Assembly (NCBI RefSeq): GCF_000203815.1
Contig: NW_004457695.1
Location: 1,796,054-1,860,053 of the forward strand
DNA from: Cavenderia fasciculata
Lineage: Eukaryota; Evosea; Eumycetozoa; Acytosteliales; Cavenderiaceae
Length of the DNA stretch: 64,000 bases
Reading direction: 5' to 3'
The position numbers were made by a program, and so were the translations under genes. This document shows, piece by piece, positions 11,796 through 24,206 of the stretch. The notes beneath the pieces were generated by a model. It searched no databases. It saw only the letters and a list, made by a program, of their open reading frames with translations, and had not been told where the DNA came from. Position 1 is the first letter of the stretch. Each line of letters begins with the position of its first letter.

Positions 11796-13640
11796 TTATT
11801 TTCCATTCACATCTTTTCTAATTTCAAAACTCCATGCCAAAGAAATTGGAGACCATCCTACACCCAAATATAAATAAATGGGATCATATTGGTTATCTTT
11901 GATTGTTTTTCTTTGAGTGATAATTCCACCTTGAAGTGTTTGTGTTTCCAATATTAATACATTTAGATTGTCAGAGTCTAATCTTTGAATTGAAAATTGA
12001 TAGGTTGTTTGAGAAAAATGAAGAGTTAGATATCTAACATTGGTGTGATTGATCACTTCATCCAATCTAAAGATTGTTTTTGGGGCTATCTTTGATTCCC
12101 TTAGGTAACAAGTTAGATGAGTGGTATTGAGTGGTAGCCATTGTGGTTGGTTGATAATTTTAAATATCCTCGAGCCGATTCGATAGATTGGAAGGTTTTC
12201 TGGAGACAGATTTTGGTCCAGAAAAATTGATAGATATTTGGTGGGTGGTGGAACTTTGATCAAAGAATTATCATCAATAGTTATCACTTTAAGTGTTTCA
12301 AGATTAGGTGGAAGAGGATGACCGGATGAGAATAATTTTGGGAGACTGGTTTCCCAATCCACTTCCCAAGTCAGTTTTTTCAAATTTTGGGGAAGATTAA
12401 AGAGTTGAGATTGACTGTTGAATGTTTGTTTTAATTTGACAAGCGATTGTGGGAACACAACAGACTCACAATGCTGTCCTTTGATGGATAGATGAGTAAG
12501 CAATGGTGGAAATTTAATTTGACCAAGTATTTTTCTTTTTAAAGTGTCTTTATCGATTGTAAGCTTTTTAATAGTTGATGGGATGATGACGGGTTCAGTG
12601 CATTGATAAATAAAGAGTTTCATGATTGATGGACACTGTGATAAATTGATTCTTCCAGTAACCAATATGCTTTGATACACATAAAATTTCTCCAACAGTG
12701 GCATGGAACATCGTGACGGGATAACTACAGATGAAGACCAAATGGTAAGAATCTTGAGTGAAGGAGGAACACTTATCTCGATGCTACAGTTAATGTCCTC
12801 ATCTATTTGTATCAGGAAATAGTCAAAATTGAATACGAGTACCTTGAGGTTTAGTAGACTATCGAGATCGATGTGTGGTTGGTCTTCCACCTCTATATCT
12901 TCCTTCAGGCCAATCTTGAGTTTGACTAATGATGTCAATGAAAGGAATGTATCTCGTGGGGGTACCTCTGTCAATCTAACAGTGAGAGACGTAAGACTAC
13001 TTGGAAAGAGACCTGGTCCTATATTGGTCAAAAAACTACCTTTGAAACTCAGATCCGTCAACGATATGAATTTGGTGAGACCCAAGTCGACGAGTGAGCA
13101 TCTGGTGGTGATATCTAGTTTTAGTGACTTGAGTGTTGAGTGAGGACCAAGAATCAGCTCGTCTGTACGAACTGACAGACTTTGAAGATTTGGCAAGTAC
13201 TGTGAGATCGAGTCAAGATCCACCACCTCCCCTTCACTTTGATGTTGAATGATGAATAGTGTCTCGATTGATGGTATCGTTTCATAGAGTAACTTTAATG
13301 ACTTTAGTTTGGAATACATCAACAAAGCAGTTGTAATGTTACTTTTATCATCTCTATCTTTTAAAGTGATACGTTGTTGTATCCAATCAGGATAGTCTAC
13401 AAAGTAGTTGATTTTGTCATAGTATAACCTGATGATCCGAAATACTCCTCTCCAATATATCATTAAAAGAGAATAGGTTGAATAGAGGTGCTGATGCTAT
13501 AAATTGTTCTATATCTCCTTTTTCATTGATAGGTACTATTCCTTTAAACTGAATCATTCTTCTTAAACCAATGCTATGATACAACTTTTTACATGTTAAT
13601 AACAAACATACTATATCTCCATTATTATAATAATATCTCC
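11796..13640 (-). pseudogene. F-box-like/LRR family pseudogene (frame break and lost N-terminus)
   Basis: The 3' part is a long open frame from about 13425 down to 11796 with the whole LRR region and the C-terminal block (WLPLNTTHLTC, INHTNVRYLTL, IQRLDSDNLNVLILETQTL, GGIITQRK). The 5' part, about 13418-13630, lies in another frame and encodes GDIVCLLLTCKKLYHSIGLR and FNLFSFNDILERSISDHQV. The two frames meet near 13410-13430. The first ~25 family residues (MTxLLSLSNLLLLQII) are not recognisable upstream of 13640, and no in-frame ATG is available for the 5' part. The 3' part shows almost no decay, so inactivation looks recent. It faces copy 3 tail to tail. Confidence 0.78.
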
Positions 13641-14083
13641 TCCAATAATATCTGTTATTTTTATGGTAACTTTTATTTAAAAAAGGTTATCAATAACTTT
13701 GAAGTCTAATTCCTCCCTTCTAGTAGTATTAGAAGGTGTAAGAAATGGTGTTACATAAATGAGTTTATATGACAACTTTCGAAACCAACATTATTGTTAT
13801 AGGTTCCTTGGTTACCCATCAACCTAGCCGATTATCGACTTTTCGATGGCACCAACCCATCACTGTGACTTTTTAGGGTCGGCAGCTGGTTGGTAAGAGT
13901 TGGCCTTGCGGCAGCAGCTAAATAGCAAAGACGTCCAGCAGACAATTGTCTTTGATCAATATCTGATATCAATTTATATTAATAATAGATTTGATAATCG
14001 ATCATTGAATATTCTAGAAATAAATGAGAAGCTCGAGTATTTATTTAAACTTTTGTACTAGCCATCATGTGTAATATATATTG
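13641..14083. other. Spacer between two damaged family copies, with a GC-richer patch
   Basis: About 440 bases between divergently oriented pseudogenes. Positions ~13800-13950 are clearly richer in G and C than the surrounding spacer, with GGTCGGCAGCTGGTTGG and CTTGCGGCAGCAGC. A CCTTCTA...TAGAAGG inverted repeat lies near 13715-13735. Translation in both directions gave no sustained frame and no recognisable protein. Confidence 0.5.
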
Positions 14084-14439
14084 ATGAATCTATTATCTTT
14101 ATCAAATCTATTACTATCACAAATCATATCATCTATTGATGATAATTTAGATATAGTATGTTTGTTGTTAACTTGTAAAAAGCTATACTTTAATAGTGGT
14201 TTAAAACCTTACAAGGTTTAAAGGGTTTGAACTTTTAACAAAAGATGGACACATATCGGTTCAGTTTATATCAGCAACTACTCTATTTAAACTTAACTCA
14301 TTTAAAGATATATTGGAGAATAGTATATCTGATCAACAAGTCATACTACCTCATATAAACAACAACACCATAGAATACCAATACAGATTTGATGACTTTC
14401 CAAAATGGATAAAAGATGGCATCACTGCAGTTAAAAGAG

Positions 14440-14470
<31 letters not shown>

Positions 14471-16067
14471 GAGAAACATTAAAACTGCGTTGATGACAGA
14501 TTACCAACCAACAACACTACAGTCACTCTACGAGATACCATCAATCGAGACACTATTCATCTAAGAATCATCCTTCAGCGCTGGTGAGGTCGATCTTGGT
14601 TCCATCTCTTTGTTACCCAATCTCAAACATCTTTCAGTTCATACATACGGAATGGTTCTTGGTGCTCACACAACACTCAAGTCAATGAAACTCAGTGTCA
14701 CCCTCAAATACCCACTCGTCGACTTGGGTCTCACCAAATTCCTATCATTGACAGAGCTAATATTCGTCAATTACTTGGTGTCAAATGTTGGGCCTGGTCT
14801 ATTGCCAACTAGTCTGACTTCTCTTACTATACGACTACTAGATATACCTCCAAGAGATACATTCCTCTCATTGACATTGCTCGTCCATCTCGAGATCCAA
14901 GTCCATAGAGAATCAATTGATCCAAATCGAGATGAATTCATCGATCTTGAGGATCTACCTAACCTCAAGACTCTCATCTTTGATGGTGACAATGACATAG
15001 TTTCAGAGGGTGACAACCAACCAATCACTGGGATTAGTGTACCTATGTCACTCAAGATTCTCAAGCTTCGATGCAATCGTTCACAAATCCCATCTCGTTG
15101 TGTCATGCCACTATTGGAGAAATTGTATGTGAATCAAAGTATATTGATTAGTGGAAGGGTCAATCCAACATCACAGTGTCCATCTCTAAAGAAACTAGTT
15201 ATTCTAGATTGCACTGAACCTATTCCACCCAATAGCATCCATTCCTTACCGACCAGTGTCAAAAAGATTACAATACATAAATGTTCTGGATATGATATAC
15301 TTGTGAAAGTTGTATTCCCACCAACACTTACACATCTATCAATCATGGGACTTTACGAACCTATCCAACTACCAGAATCTCTTGTTAAATTAAAACAAAT
15401 GATTAATCAAGCTTCAATACCTCGACAATTGAAAAAGCTTGTCTGGGCCAATCCGCACATTGGCTGGGAAACCAACAAATCACAATTAAAGTTACCATCC
15501 TCCAATGACTATCCACCCAATCTTGAAACACTCAACTTGAATGGCATTGAAGATGACTTTAAGTTTGAAGTACCACAAACCATCAAATATCTATCCATAT
15601 CATTGACACATGGCCATAACCTGATGCCATACAACCAGCAACCTCTTTCAATCTTTTCAATCAGTTCAAAGATCATCACCATCTCTCAACAACAACAACA
15701 ACAACAACAACAATGGCTACCACACAACACCACACATCTAACTTGTGACATTAGGTCTCTGTTCCCGGCACTATTTAGATTGGATGAAGTGATCAACCAC
15801 ACCAATGTTAGTACTTTACATCTCTCTAATCCACATTTTCTTTTTAATTTTACAATTCAAAGATTGGATGCAGACAATAGAAATGTATTGGTATTTGAAA
15901 GCCAGTTTCTTATTGGTGGAATCATCACTCAGCAAAGAAAAACAAATAGTCAACAATATGATCCCATTTATGTATACCTAGACCCTCTCCCAAGTTCTTC
16001 ATCTCCATTTGAATTGAGGATTTACAATCAAACTTTAGTAGATACTTTAGTCTTAAGTAAAGAATAA
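14084..16067 (+). pseudogene. F-box-like/LRR family pseudogene (frameshift plus nonsense codon)
   Basis: ATG 14084 begins a normal family N-terminus (MNLLSLSNLLLSQIISSIDD, then CLLLTCKKLY) that loses its frame near 14205-14225, where the segment that normally encodes SLRRxIQFKG is shortened. The family frame resumes from before 14313 (ENSISDQQVILP), with an Asn run, to an in-frame TAA at 14562 inside the family segment that starts ETLFI. It then continues uninterrupted to 16067 with the LRR units, a long Gln run, WLPHNTTHLTC, INHTNVSTL, IQRLDADNRNVLVFES and GGIITQQRK. Apart from these lesions it is full length, so it was lost recently. Confidence 0.78.
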
Positions 16068-16168
16068 AAATGAAATTTAAATAAATAAATATTTTCAATG
16101 TTTAAAATTGATGATGTTGAAGCAGATCACATTCAGTGTTATAATATTAGAGATTATGTATTTATAGA

Positions 16169-16760
16169 ATGAGTAAAACAGAAAAGAATAGATTCAAAGA
16201 ATCTTTAGATGTAACTATCAACTTTACATATATACGAGATCAGATCACATTGAATCAACAACTTACCTAATCAATATTCTAAATAGAAAGTAAATAATTT
16301 AAAAGAAGAAGATGATGATGAAAAAGAAGAATGTACATTAGAGTTGATCGAATTGATTGTAGAGATACAAGATCCAAAAGGATTGATAGATGATTTAAAA
16401 ATAACGACAGAAGAGATGATGACTTGTGTAGACTTGATAGAAGCTATTGAAAAGAGATTACTACAGGTCGACGAGAATGAAGACTATCGTATCTTTGTAG
16501 TTGGGTGGCTACTTAGTTCAATTGTACTGAATCAATACAAATCACTTGATCAACATTACAAAGAACAATTACAATTTAGAATCAAATCAAAGTACATGAT
16601 GTTTATAAGGTTTAGAACTTTTCGTGACCTTGGTAAATTATCATTTATATTAAATGATTTTGATAAATTAGAATTGGATAATCTTTTAATTAATCAATTA
16701 AAAAAAAGAGTAAGAGAAGAAATGTCGAATTTATAAATATACATCTTCTAATATAAATAT

Positions 16761-16791
<31 letters not shown>

Positions 16792-18385
16792 TTATTTAGA
16801 CATTATTTAAATTATCAGAAATGATTAAAGATATTAAAAATGAAAGGAATGTACTATTTGCATTAATGGCAATAAGAGCATTAATTTATACTGGTAATGG
16901 ATGGGATTGTATTGATGATATATTAAATACTGGGATCGTACCAACCATCCTAACCATTGTAACCGATTCATTTAATATTATAAATGAATTTACAAATGAC
17001 AAAAATATCATCAACTATAACCAAAATGAAAAAGATACATTAAATTTAGATCATTTAAATTTAAAATTTAAATTAATGTATTTAAACAAATCAAAGAAAT
17101 ATATTCATCTTGTTTGTGTAAGAAGAAAAGAAAAAAAAAGAATAATTTAAATTATTTATTTATTTATTTATTTATTTTTTTTTAGAATGAATCATCAAAA
17201 GTAATTATAAATATAACGACAACAATGGATGGTATAGAATCTATCGCAAAAATGGATATAATACCAATACTTTTTAAAATTCTTAGTAGTTATTCAAATG
17301 TAAATCTAAAAAATATAATGCAATGTGCATTATTTATGGTTGGAAATATAACTGCAACCAAACCAGAATGGCGAGATGTTATATTAAAAAAACATGGTTT
17401 ATTAAAATTGATCATGGAGATGGGTAGAGACGAGGCGGTCATGTCACAACTATCTGATGAAATATCAAATATTTTCGGATCGGTCATACGTTGTGTGGAT
17501 CCACCAATAGAATGGAGAGAGATTATAGATTATATGTTACCATTTGTATGTCAACACTTTTTATCAAACGAAAATACTACAAGAAGTGTCACCAAGTTTT
17601 TGGAAGGTCTTTCGAGACACCCGTCATTTGAAATTGCTGTGTTCAGACAATATCGCTTAGACAACTTTTTGTTGGAGAGTTTGGCAAGAGACATTGACCT
17701 ATTTACAGATGATTGGTTCTTTATTTTAGAGTCTGCTCTTTGGGCTATTACAGGTATATCGGAAAAACAACCCAACAATACAATATTCACCTATGAACGA
17801 CTTTTCAGTACTTTTAATCGATTACTAGTACTGGTAGACAATTATCAAATCATTGACCACATTTTATATACAACATACGAATTGATACGTAATACAACAA
17901 AAGCAAATATTATCAATAGTAATTTAATCAAAATTCTTACAACTAAAGTTTCTAAACTAAATAATAATAATAATATAAAATCGACAACAACAACAAAATA
18001 TTCAGATTCAGATCCATTAAGTGTTTATAGGTTGATAGATAGGAAATTTATGATTGACGATCCGTCGGCCTGTCAAATGCTTTGGAATCTTTTAGCAATC
18101 TTGGATGGAATGTCTCCTATGGAAATTGGAGAATGTGTTTCCCAAGGTATTATTCTCCTACTCGTTACTCTATATCGTTCTGTAAAGACAACAGATACTT
18201 TTTCCCTCATTGTAGATTGCCTACGAATTATCATTCACAATGCAGATGATGAATTGTGTCAATCTCACTTGTTGGAATTAAATTTTCTAAATCTTCCAAT
18301 ACTACCGATAGACACTGCAAACGAAATAGAAATAATGAAAGAATCAATTAAAGAATTTTTACTTGAACAAATAAATTTAACCTAA
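16169..18385 (+). CDS. Divergent importin-alpha-like armadillo protein
   Basis: Proposed exons are 16169-16210, 16287-16709, 16800-17117 and 17186-18385, all in phase 0, giving 660 residues. The first exon encodes MSKTEKNRFKESLD, similar to the start of an importin-beta-binding (IBB) segment, but the usual arginine-rich remainder is replaced by an acidic stretch. Exons 2-4 are all-alpha, with armadillo-like helices such as NVLFALMAIRALIYTGNGWD and CALFMVGNITA. CVDPPIEWREIIDYMLP recalls the post-ARM3 segment of importin-alpha (CRGKNPPPDW type). Importin-alpha adapts NLS cargo to importin-beta; loss of the basic IBB argues for a specialised or altered adaptor. The intron acceptors follow repeats of TTTA. 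Gene structure is well supported; the exact function is not. Confidence 0.62.
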
Positions 18386-18421
18386 CCAATGTACATATGT
18401 AATTAAATACTTTATTTATTT

Positions 18422-19573
18422 TTATTTTATTTTATTTGTATTAAATTCAAATAAAGGAATATTTGTAATATTAAATAGATTTAAAAATTCTTTTTGATCA
18501 ATTAATGATTGTCTTGATGATTTGTTGATTATCTTTTGGTTGCCCAGAAAATCAAAAGTAATTTTAAAGTATTTTCTAGACAAGTTGTAAAGATCCTCTA
18601 TAAATTGAATATCTTCAAATAGCTTTGGATGTTTCCTCTTGATTGAGCGGACTTTTGTAACGAGGCCAGACTCTGTAAAATGTACATCTCTTTTGATTCT
18701 TGAGTAAACAAATTGGATAATGCTAATATTTTTGGTCTCAAAGGCAGTTTCTAGACTCTTTCGACTGAATGTTCCTGAAATCCTATACATCTGATCTACC
18801 AAATCCAAATTGTTGCTATCGATTGCCAAATTGTGGAAATCTTCTCTTTCTACCCAACCTTTGAATTTTGATCCACACTTTGAGAGCATCTTGATACTCT
18901 TATACTCTTTATCTTTGAACATTTGCTTCAAGGTTTCTATTGATCTCCAATTAACTTCTCCAGTGTACACTGGGAGATAGGCTGTGACCAATGTAGCCTC
19001 GACACGTACATTTGAACAACTAGATGCACGTTCAATCAGTTTGGGGTAATCCTTTTGACCAATGACCACACCAAGTAGATCTATTGCATAGTTGAAACTC
19101 TTGCTCCCTTGACACCACATTACATTTTTGAGAGTCTCTACTGTTGCAAATCGATCCTTTACTCCTTTCTCCAATAGAATACTGTGTAGTGCTACCAACA
19201 TCTCTGGATGACGTGAGAAACAAAGATCCTTTGATACATGGTCTGCAAAGTAGTTCTCTACAAAAGGTCTATCGAATTGATTGAAAATGTCGACATATCT
19301 TCTCAATACATCCTTTGAAGAAAAGAATTCTTGATTGTCATCCAAACTTAGTTGTTGTTTTGTAATAACAGGGTCAAGTTTCATTCTATCCCTGACCACT
19401 CCCATGTCTATACCAAGTCTGATCGATTCTTTTAAATTGACTTGATCAAAGGTTATACGACAATGTCGATTGGGGTGTATTGTTTGATGAGTTAACCGAA
19501 TCCATTTTATAATCTCTCTTTTTAAGATTATATTTCTCCATATTTTAAAGAATACAATGTTATTACTAGACAT
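18422..19573 (-). CDS. Dictyostelid ankyrin-like family protein
   Basis: Single-exon gene of 383 residues, converging on the importin-alpha-like gene with a 36-bp gap. The N-terminus (MSSNNIVFFKIWRNIILKRE) fits the amphipathic start of a large amoebal family annotated as ankyrin-repeat proteins. Weak repeats follow: EMLVALHSILLEKGVKD, FNYAIDLLGVVIG, FHNLAIDSNNLDLVDQMYR and SLETAFETKNISIIQFVYSR, each a helix-turn-helix of ankyrin spacing. No catalytic motif, signal peptide or membrane segment was seen. A role in protein binding is the only safe inference. Confidence 0.58.
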   Translation of the reverse strand: MSSNNIVFFKIWRNIILKREIIKWIRLTHQTIHPNRHCRITFDQVNLKESIRLGIDMGVVRDRMKLDPVITKQQLSLDDNQEFFSSKDVLRRYVDIFNQFDRPFVENYFADHVSKDLCFSRHPEMLVALHSILLEKGVKDRFATVETLKNVMWCQGSKSFNYAIDLLGVVIGQKDYPKLIERASSCSNVRVEATLVTAYLPVYTGEVNWRSIETLKQMFKDKEYKSIKMLSKCGSKFKGWVEREDFHNLAIDSNNLDLVDQMYRISGTFSRKSLETAFETKNISIIQFVYSRIKRDVHFTESGLVTKVRSIKRKHPKLFEDIQFIEDLYNLSRKYFKITFDFLGNQKIINKSSRQSLIDQKEFLNLFNITNIPLFEFNTNKIK

Positions 19574-19637
19574 TTTTTGAACATATAAAATAGATCAAAG
19601 ATGAGGACTGTAGTAAAAACATGATATTCCTTTTTTT

Positions 19638-22600
19638 TTATTTTTCTGTTTCATTTCTCTTTTCTTCTTCGATTTGAGGAGGAGCGACTAAAGATGGAAT
19701 CTCTGTTGGTTGTTGTTTTATATTATTATCATTGTTTAAAGGAATATCTATAGTTGATGTTGTAGTTGTTGTTTTATCTTGATTAATTTCTTTCATTTCA
19801 ATTTGATGATCATATTGAGGAATTGATTTTGATCTTCTATCTTTTTTAATTTTAGGGAAAGCTCTAAGAACAATACAAACATGTTTGATAAAGTCTCGAA
19901 TACAATACATTCCACTACCAAATTGAATCATTTCTGGATGAAGATTAAAGAGGATTTTCTTTCTGAGGAGTTTGTGACGAACCGCTTGAAAACTAGTATC
20001 CAGTTTGTTAAAATCATCGGCCAGTACCTTTGGAATATCCTCATCGCCATAAGGTCTATTCATATTATATACCAATGTTTTAATATCCTGATTTGATTTT
20101 TTCAATTCATCCAATAATTGATTCAACGATGATAGTATTGGATTCATTGACAAAATGATTTCATTACTAAAAATCGAATGAAATGATGCTTCAGTTGCCA
20201 CCAATCTTGTAAATGTTCTACTTAGAATTTCAATCATTTCAAAATATGGTGCTGATGATGTTTTTGGTTTTAAAAGTAATTCTGATCTTATATCATACTA
20301 AAAAGAAAAATAAATAATAAATAAAATAATTCTTTTTTCTTTGTTTCTTTTTTCTATTACTTACAAGAGAATTTTTTTGTTTTGATAAAGCCATTCTAAT
20401 ATTACGAATAGAAGTAGCAATTTCTTGATTTTCTTTTTCTTGATTTAACTTTTCTTGTTCCATGTCTGTTATTTGACGACCATCTACTCGTAGACCATTT
20501 TCAATGATTCTGATAAAAGTATTACACATGTTTGAAGTGATTTCATAGAGTGCAACTTTACTCTTTCGATAGGTGAAATAGGGAAAGATGAAAAAGGAGA
20601 TGATGACCACCCAAACGACACCGAGCACAATGTGGAACGATCTCAGAACACCGATATAGTAGGAAAAGGATTGATAACTACCATAGGCAACGATAATATA
20701 GGTAAGGCCGGCAACGGCACCAGCATAACTAAATCGAACGTCTTGTTGGATAAAGGCAACGTTGAATACCCAAACAAAGGTGACCAGCATGAGAATGACA
20801 ATCTTGGGAGCAGTAGGTACCTTGTCGACAATGATACCAACTACAAAACCCAAAAGTGCACCACACAGAGTACCAATGACACGATGAATACCACGAGTGA
20901 TGGTAGCTCCCAACGATGGAGACATGACGAGACCAACCGTTGCACAAGCCCAAACACCATGAACTACAAATTCATTGTATCTTCGTCCTTCAAAATACCA
21001 AAATCCAATCACTGCAGAGGTAAAACCAATCGACAATTGTAATGGGAATTGCCATTTCTTGTTTGCAAAAAATAAATTATAAAAGTATTCGACCGATGTT
21101 TTAAATATTTGTTTTAAACTTGATTCCCTATTTGAAAAGACCCTTCCAATTCTAATGGCATGACTATAAAAGTAATTTGGTAGAGCCAATAAAATAATTG
21201 GGAATCCATATTGAATAATTTCAAATGATGTTGTATATCTTCTAATATTACAATTAATCTGATAAATAATATCGGTAATTTTACATTGTTGACGTGAAAA
21301 TGAAAATATTCCAAATATAAAAAAATGTACTTTTGTTATTTCTATAAAATAAAAAATAAAATAGAAAAAAAGAAAATTGTAAATAAATTATATTATTTTT
21401 GTTTTGTTTTTTTGTTTAATCTTACCAGAAGCAGGTAAAGTTGGAAGATTTGATTTTTGATATTCACCAACAACTTGTTTATACATTTCTTGAGATACTG
21501 TTAGGAGAGCTTCCGTTTCATCAAAAGATTCTTGTAATAAATCTCTTGTTTTTTTTGATAATGATATTCCGTCTGGTTGTTTACTATCGATTGGACTGTC
21601 TTTTGGTGAATATCGTTTTCTAATCACCTCGACCATGAACCCAATTTGTAGATAAATTTCTTCAATCATACTATTGAGTAATGGTAACATTGGAAGTATA
21701 ATCTCTTTACCAATCAGTGGATTGAATCCATGTTGAACCGACAACTTGATAGATAATAATTGTTTGTGATTGATTTCCAAAAGTGACAATAATTGTTCAA
21801 AATGAGGCATCAACGTTGCATTCCATTTCTCTGCCCTAGAATCAGCCAACAATAAAGTCAATCTATTGATTTCATTTGTCAACTTGTTGTCCATTTCATG
21901 TAACTCTTTTTCTCCTGGTATTTTAATTGATGATGTTAAAACTGCCTTTTTTCTCTTTTGGCCAGTAGAAATGGTGGGAGTATCCAAAGTTTCGTCAAAC
22001 TCTGAATAAGTTGGTGTAAGAATTTCAGCTCCCAATCTATCCATTCCTGTTGATCTTGTAATTGGTAATCTTGCGACATTACCATTACTATCTTTTAATG
22101 ATGATGGTTGCGGTGATAATGATGATGGCGGAGGAAGTAATACTGTATCAGATGCCTTTATACTTTCCAAAATACTAGCATCTACAGTATTTAAATTACT
22201 AGGATTATCTTTAAATTCTTTTAAATTGTTGTCCTCGTCCAATACCATGAGTTGGTTATCGATGGTTTCGGGGAACATGGGAAAGTTGAAACTATAGTTT
22301 TTGACCAATAAGACGGCAGGCTCTTCCGAGTTGATACGAGCTTCCATCTGATACCCAACACCACGGAAAAAGTGTCTGATAGAGTCGAGAGTCTTGGCAC
22401 TCTTGTCGACAAACAGACGGGTCGATAAGATGGGAAGGACAAGCATACCGACAATAGTAATCGATGCCATGATCATGAGACCAATGACAAAGTTCTCCCA
22501 CAGCTGCTGATTCTTGTCGTGCAGTGGTGAAAAGTACATGAGGATGGCAATGTCAATGAGACATTTCTTGACGGCTAGTGGTGTGAACCAACGTCGTCCG

Positions 22601-23013
22601 ACCGACAGCGATGCAATGATAAAGGTGAATATAAAGGTTGTAATGAATGTAATCCACCAGTGTCGATGTGGAATAATGAGAAAGTTGAGATAGCAAAACA
22701 ACGTAGCAACACCTGTACCCAGTACGACGATCGTTCCATTCATTACACCGGTCCACGTCGACAGTGTATTGGCAATGATGACACAAAACACTGGCACCAA
22801 GACCAAAGAATTCTCGTTGAACCCAAATGGTATAAACACTACAATCGATGCTACCACTGTAATCAATGCCTCTTTAAATGCTATCAACCCCTGTAAACCA
22901 AATAGTCTTCTCTTTGTACTACTCGTTTCATCTTTTGGTTGTTTATGATTATGAATAGTTTGAACTTTTGGTATTGTCATATTAATATTATTACTATTAC
23001 TACTGCTATTCAT
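19638..23013 (-). CDS. FUSC-type (aromatic acid exporter / malate-channel-like) membrane protein
   Basis: Three exons on the minus strand, 23013-21426, 21341-20365 and 20297-19638, join in frame to 1074 residues. There are two hydrophobic bundles. The first, residues ~45-200, contains ALITVVASIVVFIPFGF and GLMIMASITIVGMLVLPIL. The second, residues ~625-785, contains LQLSIGFTSAVIGFWYFEGR, SPSLGATITRGIHRVIGTLC and GVVWVVIISFFIFPYFTYRK. The second bundle closely fits the fusaric-acid-resistance/ArAE domain (GATxxRGxxRxxGTxxGA pattern), as in plant ALMT channels and bacterial YccS/AaeB. A cytosolic helical region with Ser/Pro-rich linkers separates the bundles, and the C-terminal ~220 residues are helical and hydrophilic. 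It is likely an organic-anion channel or exporter; the substrate is unknown. Several overlapping frames inside it are shadows. Confidence 0.82.
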
Positions 23014-23711
23014 TATTTCTTCTTCTTCTTTTTGTCTAATTATAGACTATACTAAAAGGTAACCATAATAATAATAATAATAAAAGATAAAAGATAAAAA
23101 GAGAGAATAAATAAATAATTATGAATAATTGATGGACAATGAAAATGAGGGTGACTTTAGTAAAACTTTTTTGTTTTTATTTTATTTATTTGTTTTTTTT
23201 TTTGAACTTACTTACCTTTCGGTTCGGACTATGTTAGAGATAACTAGAAAAAATACGATATTAAAAATAAATATTAATCTTTTACTTTATTTTTCACCAT
23301 CTCTTCTACTCTGCGACAGAGTGAGGGTATGTATATGTATAAAAGATATCCTTTACAAAAGAGGTGAATGACAATGATTTAAAAATATAGAAGGATGATG
23401 AGGTCATTTCGCCTTGTTTTTTTTTGTCGGAGGTGCGAATAGGGGATCTATGCATTAGATCTCTTGAAAAGGAAATGATTCTGATCATCTTCAACTGACA
23501 GCCTGGTAGTTCTGATTTTTTTGGGAACTACTTCCTTTTTACCACCCCGAATATATAAATATCACACAAAGTGACACATCATGAGATGTGTATATATGAA
23601 GAATACATTTAAGGATCTTTAAGATATTTAATATTATATCATGATTCATTCAAACAAAATCATCTCATATTAATCTAATCTTCTTCTTACACATTTGAAT
23701 ATCTCATTTTC

Positions 23712-23751
<40 letters not shown>

Positions 23752-24206
23752 AGTCTCTTTATCTTTTAGTAAAAGTTTGAAGTAAACAATCTCTAAAGAT
23801 GAAGTAGTAATGTAATGAGCAAGTTGCTCTTGTGAAACGAAAAAGAAAAATTAAAAAAAAAAAAAAAACGAAGCGAATGACAGAAAGATGATGGTGATGA
23901 TGTTTAAAAATTAACTATTAAACTAACTCTTTTACTCTTATTCATTTGCAATCAAATAGACAATATAGTAGTATATTTTTGTCTATATTTACATCTTCAT
24001 CAACAACCAACATCTTCTTCTTCTATTATATTCACAAAGTTATAGTTTTAGTTTTCGAAAACTACTTCTTCCTACTATCAACTCAACACCTCCTCCTATT
24101 TTTTGATCTATCAAACTTTAAAGATATAGATCAATCAATCAATCAATCAAACAAACATAATCTTATTTTAAAAAAAGATTCCAATATATATATATAATAG
24201 AGAGAA
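23014..24206. other. Long divergent intergenic region between the FUSC gene and Tim17
   Basis: About 1.2 kb shared as upstream DNA by two divergent genes. It contains a TAA/ATA microsatellite near 23718-23747, an A-run of about 17 near 23853, a TCAA repeat at about 24131-24150 and a TATATATATATAA stretch immediately before the AGAGAGAAATG start context of Tim17. No open frame with family signal was found. Confidence 0.6.

Noticed and set aside
22221-22896. Overlapping open frames within the FUSC gene
   Set aside because: Alternative frames of a membrane-domain exon; the minus-strand frame with transmembrane segments is the real one.
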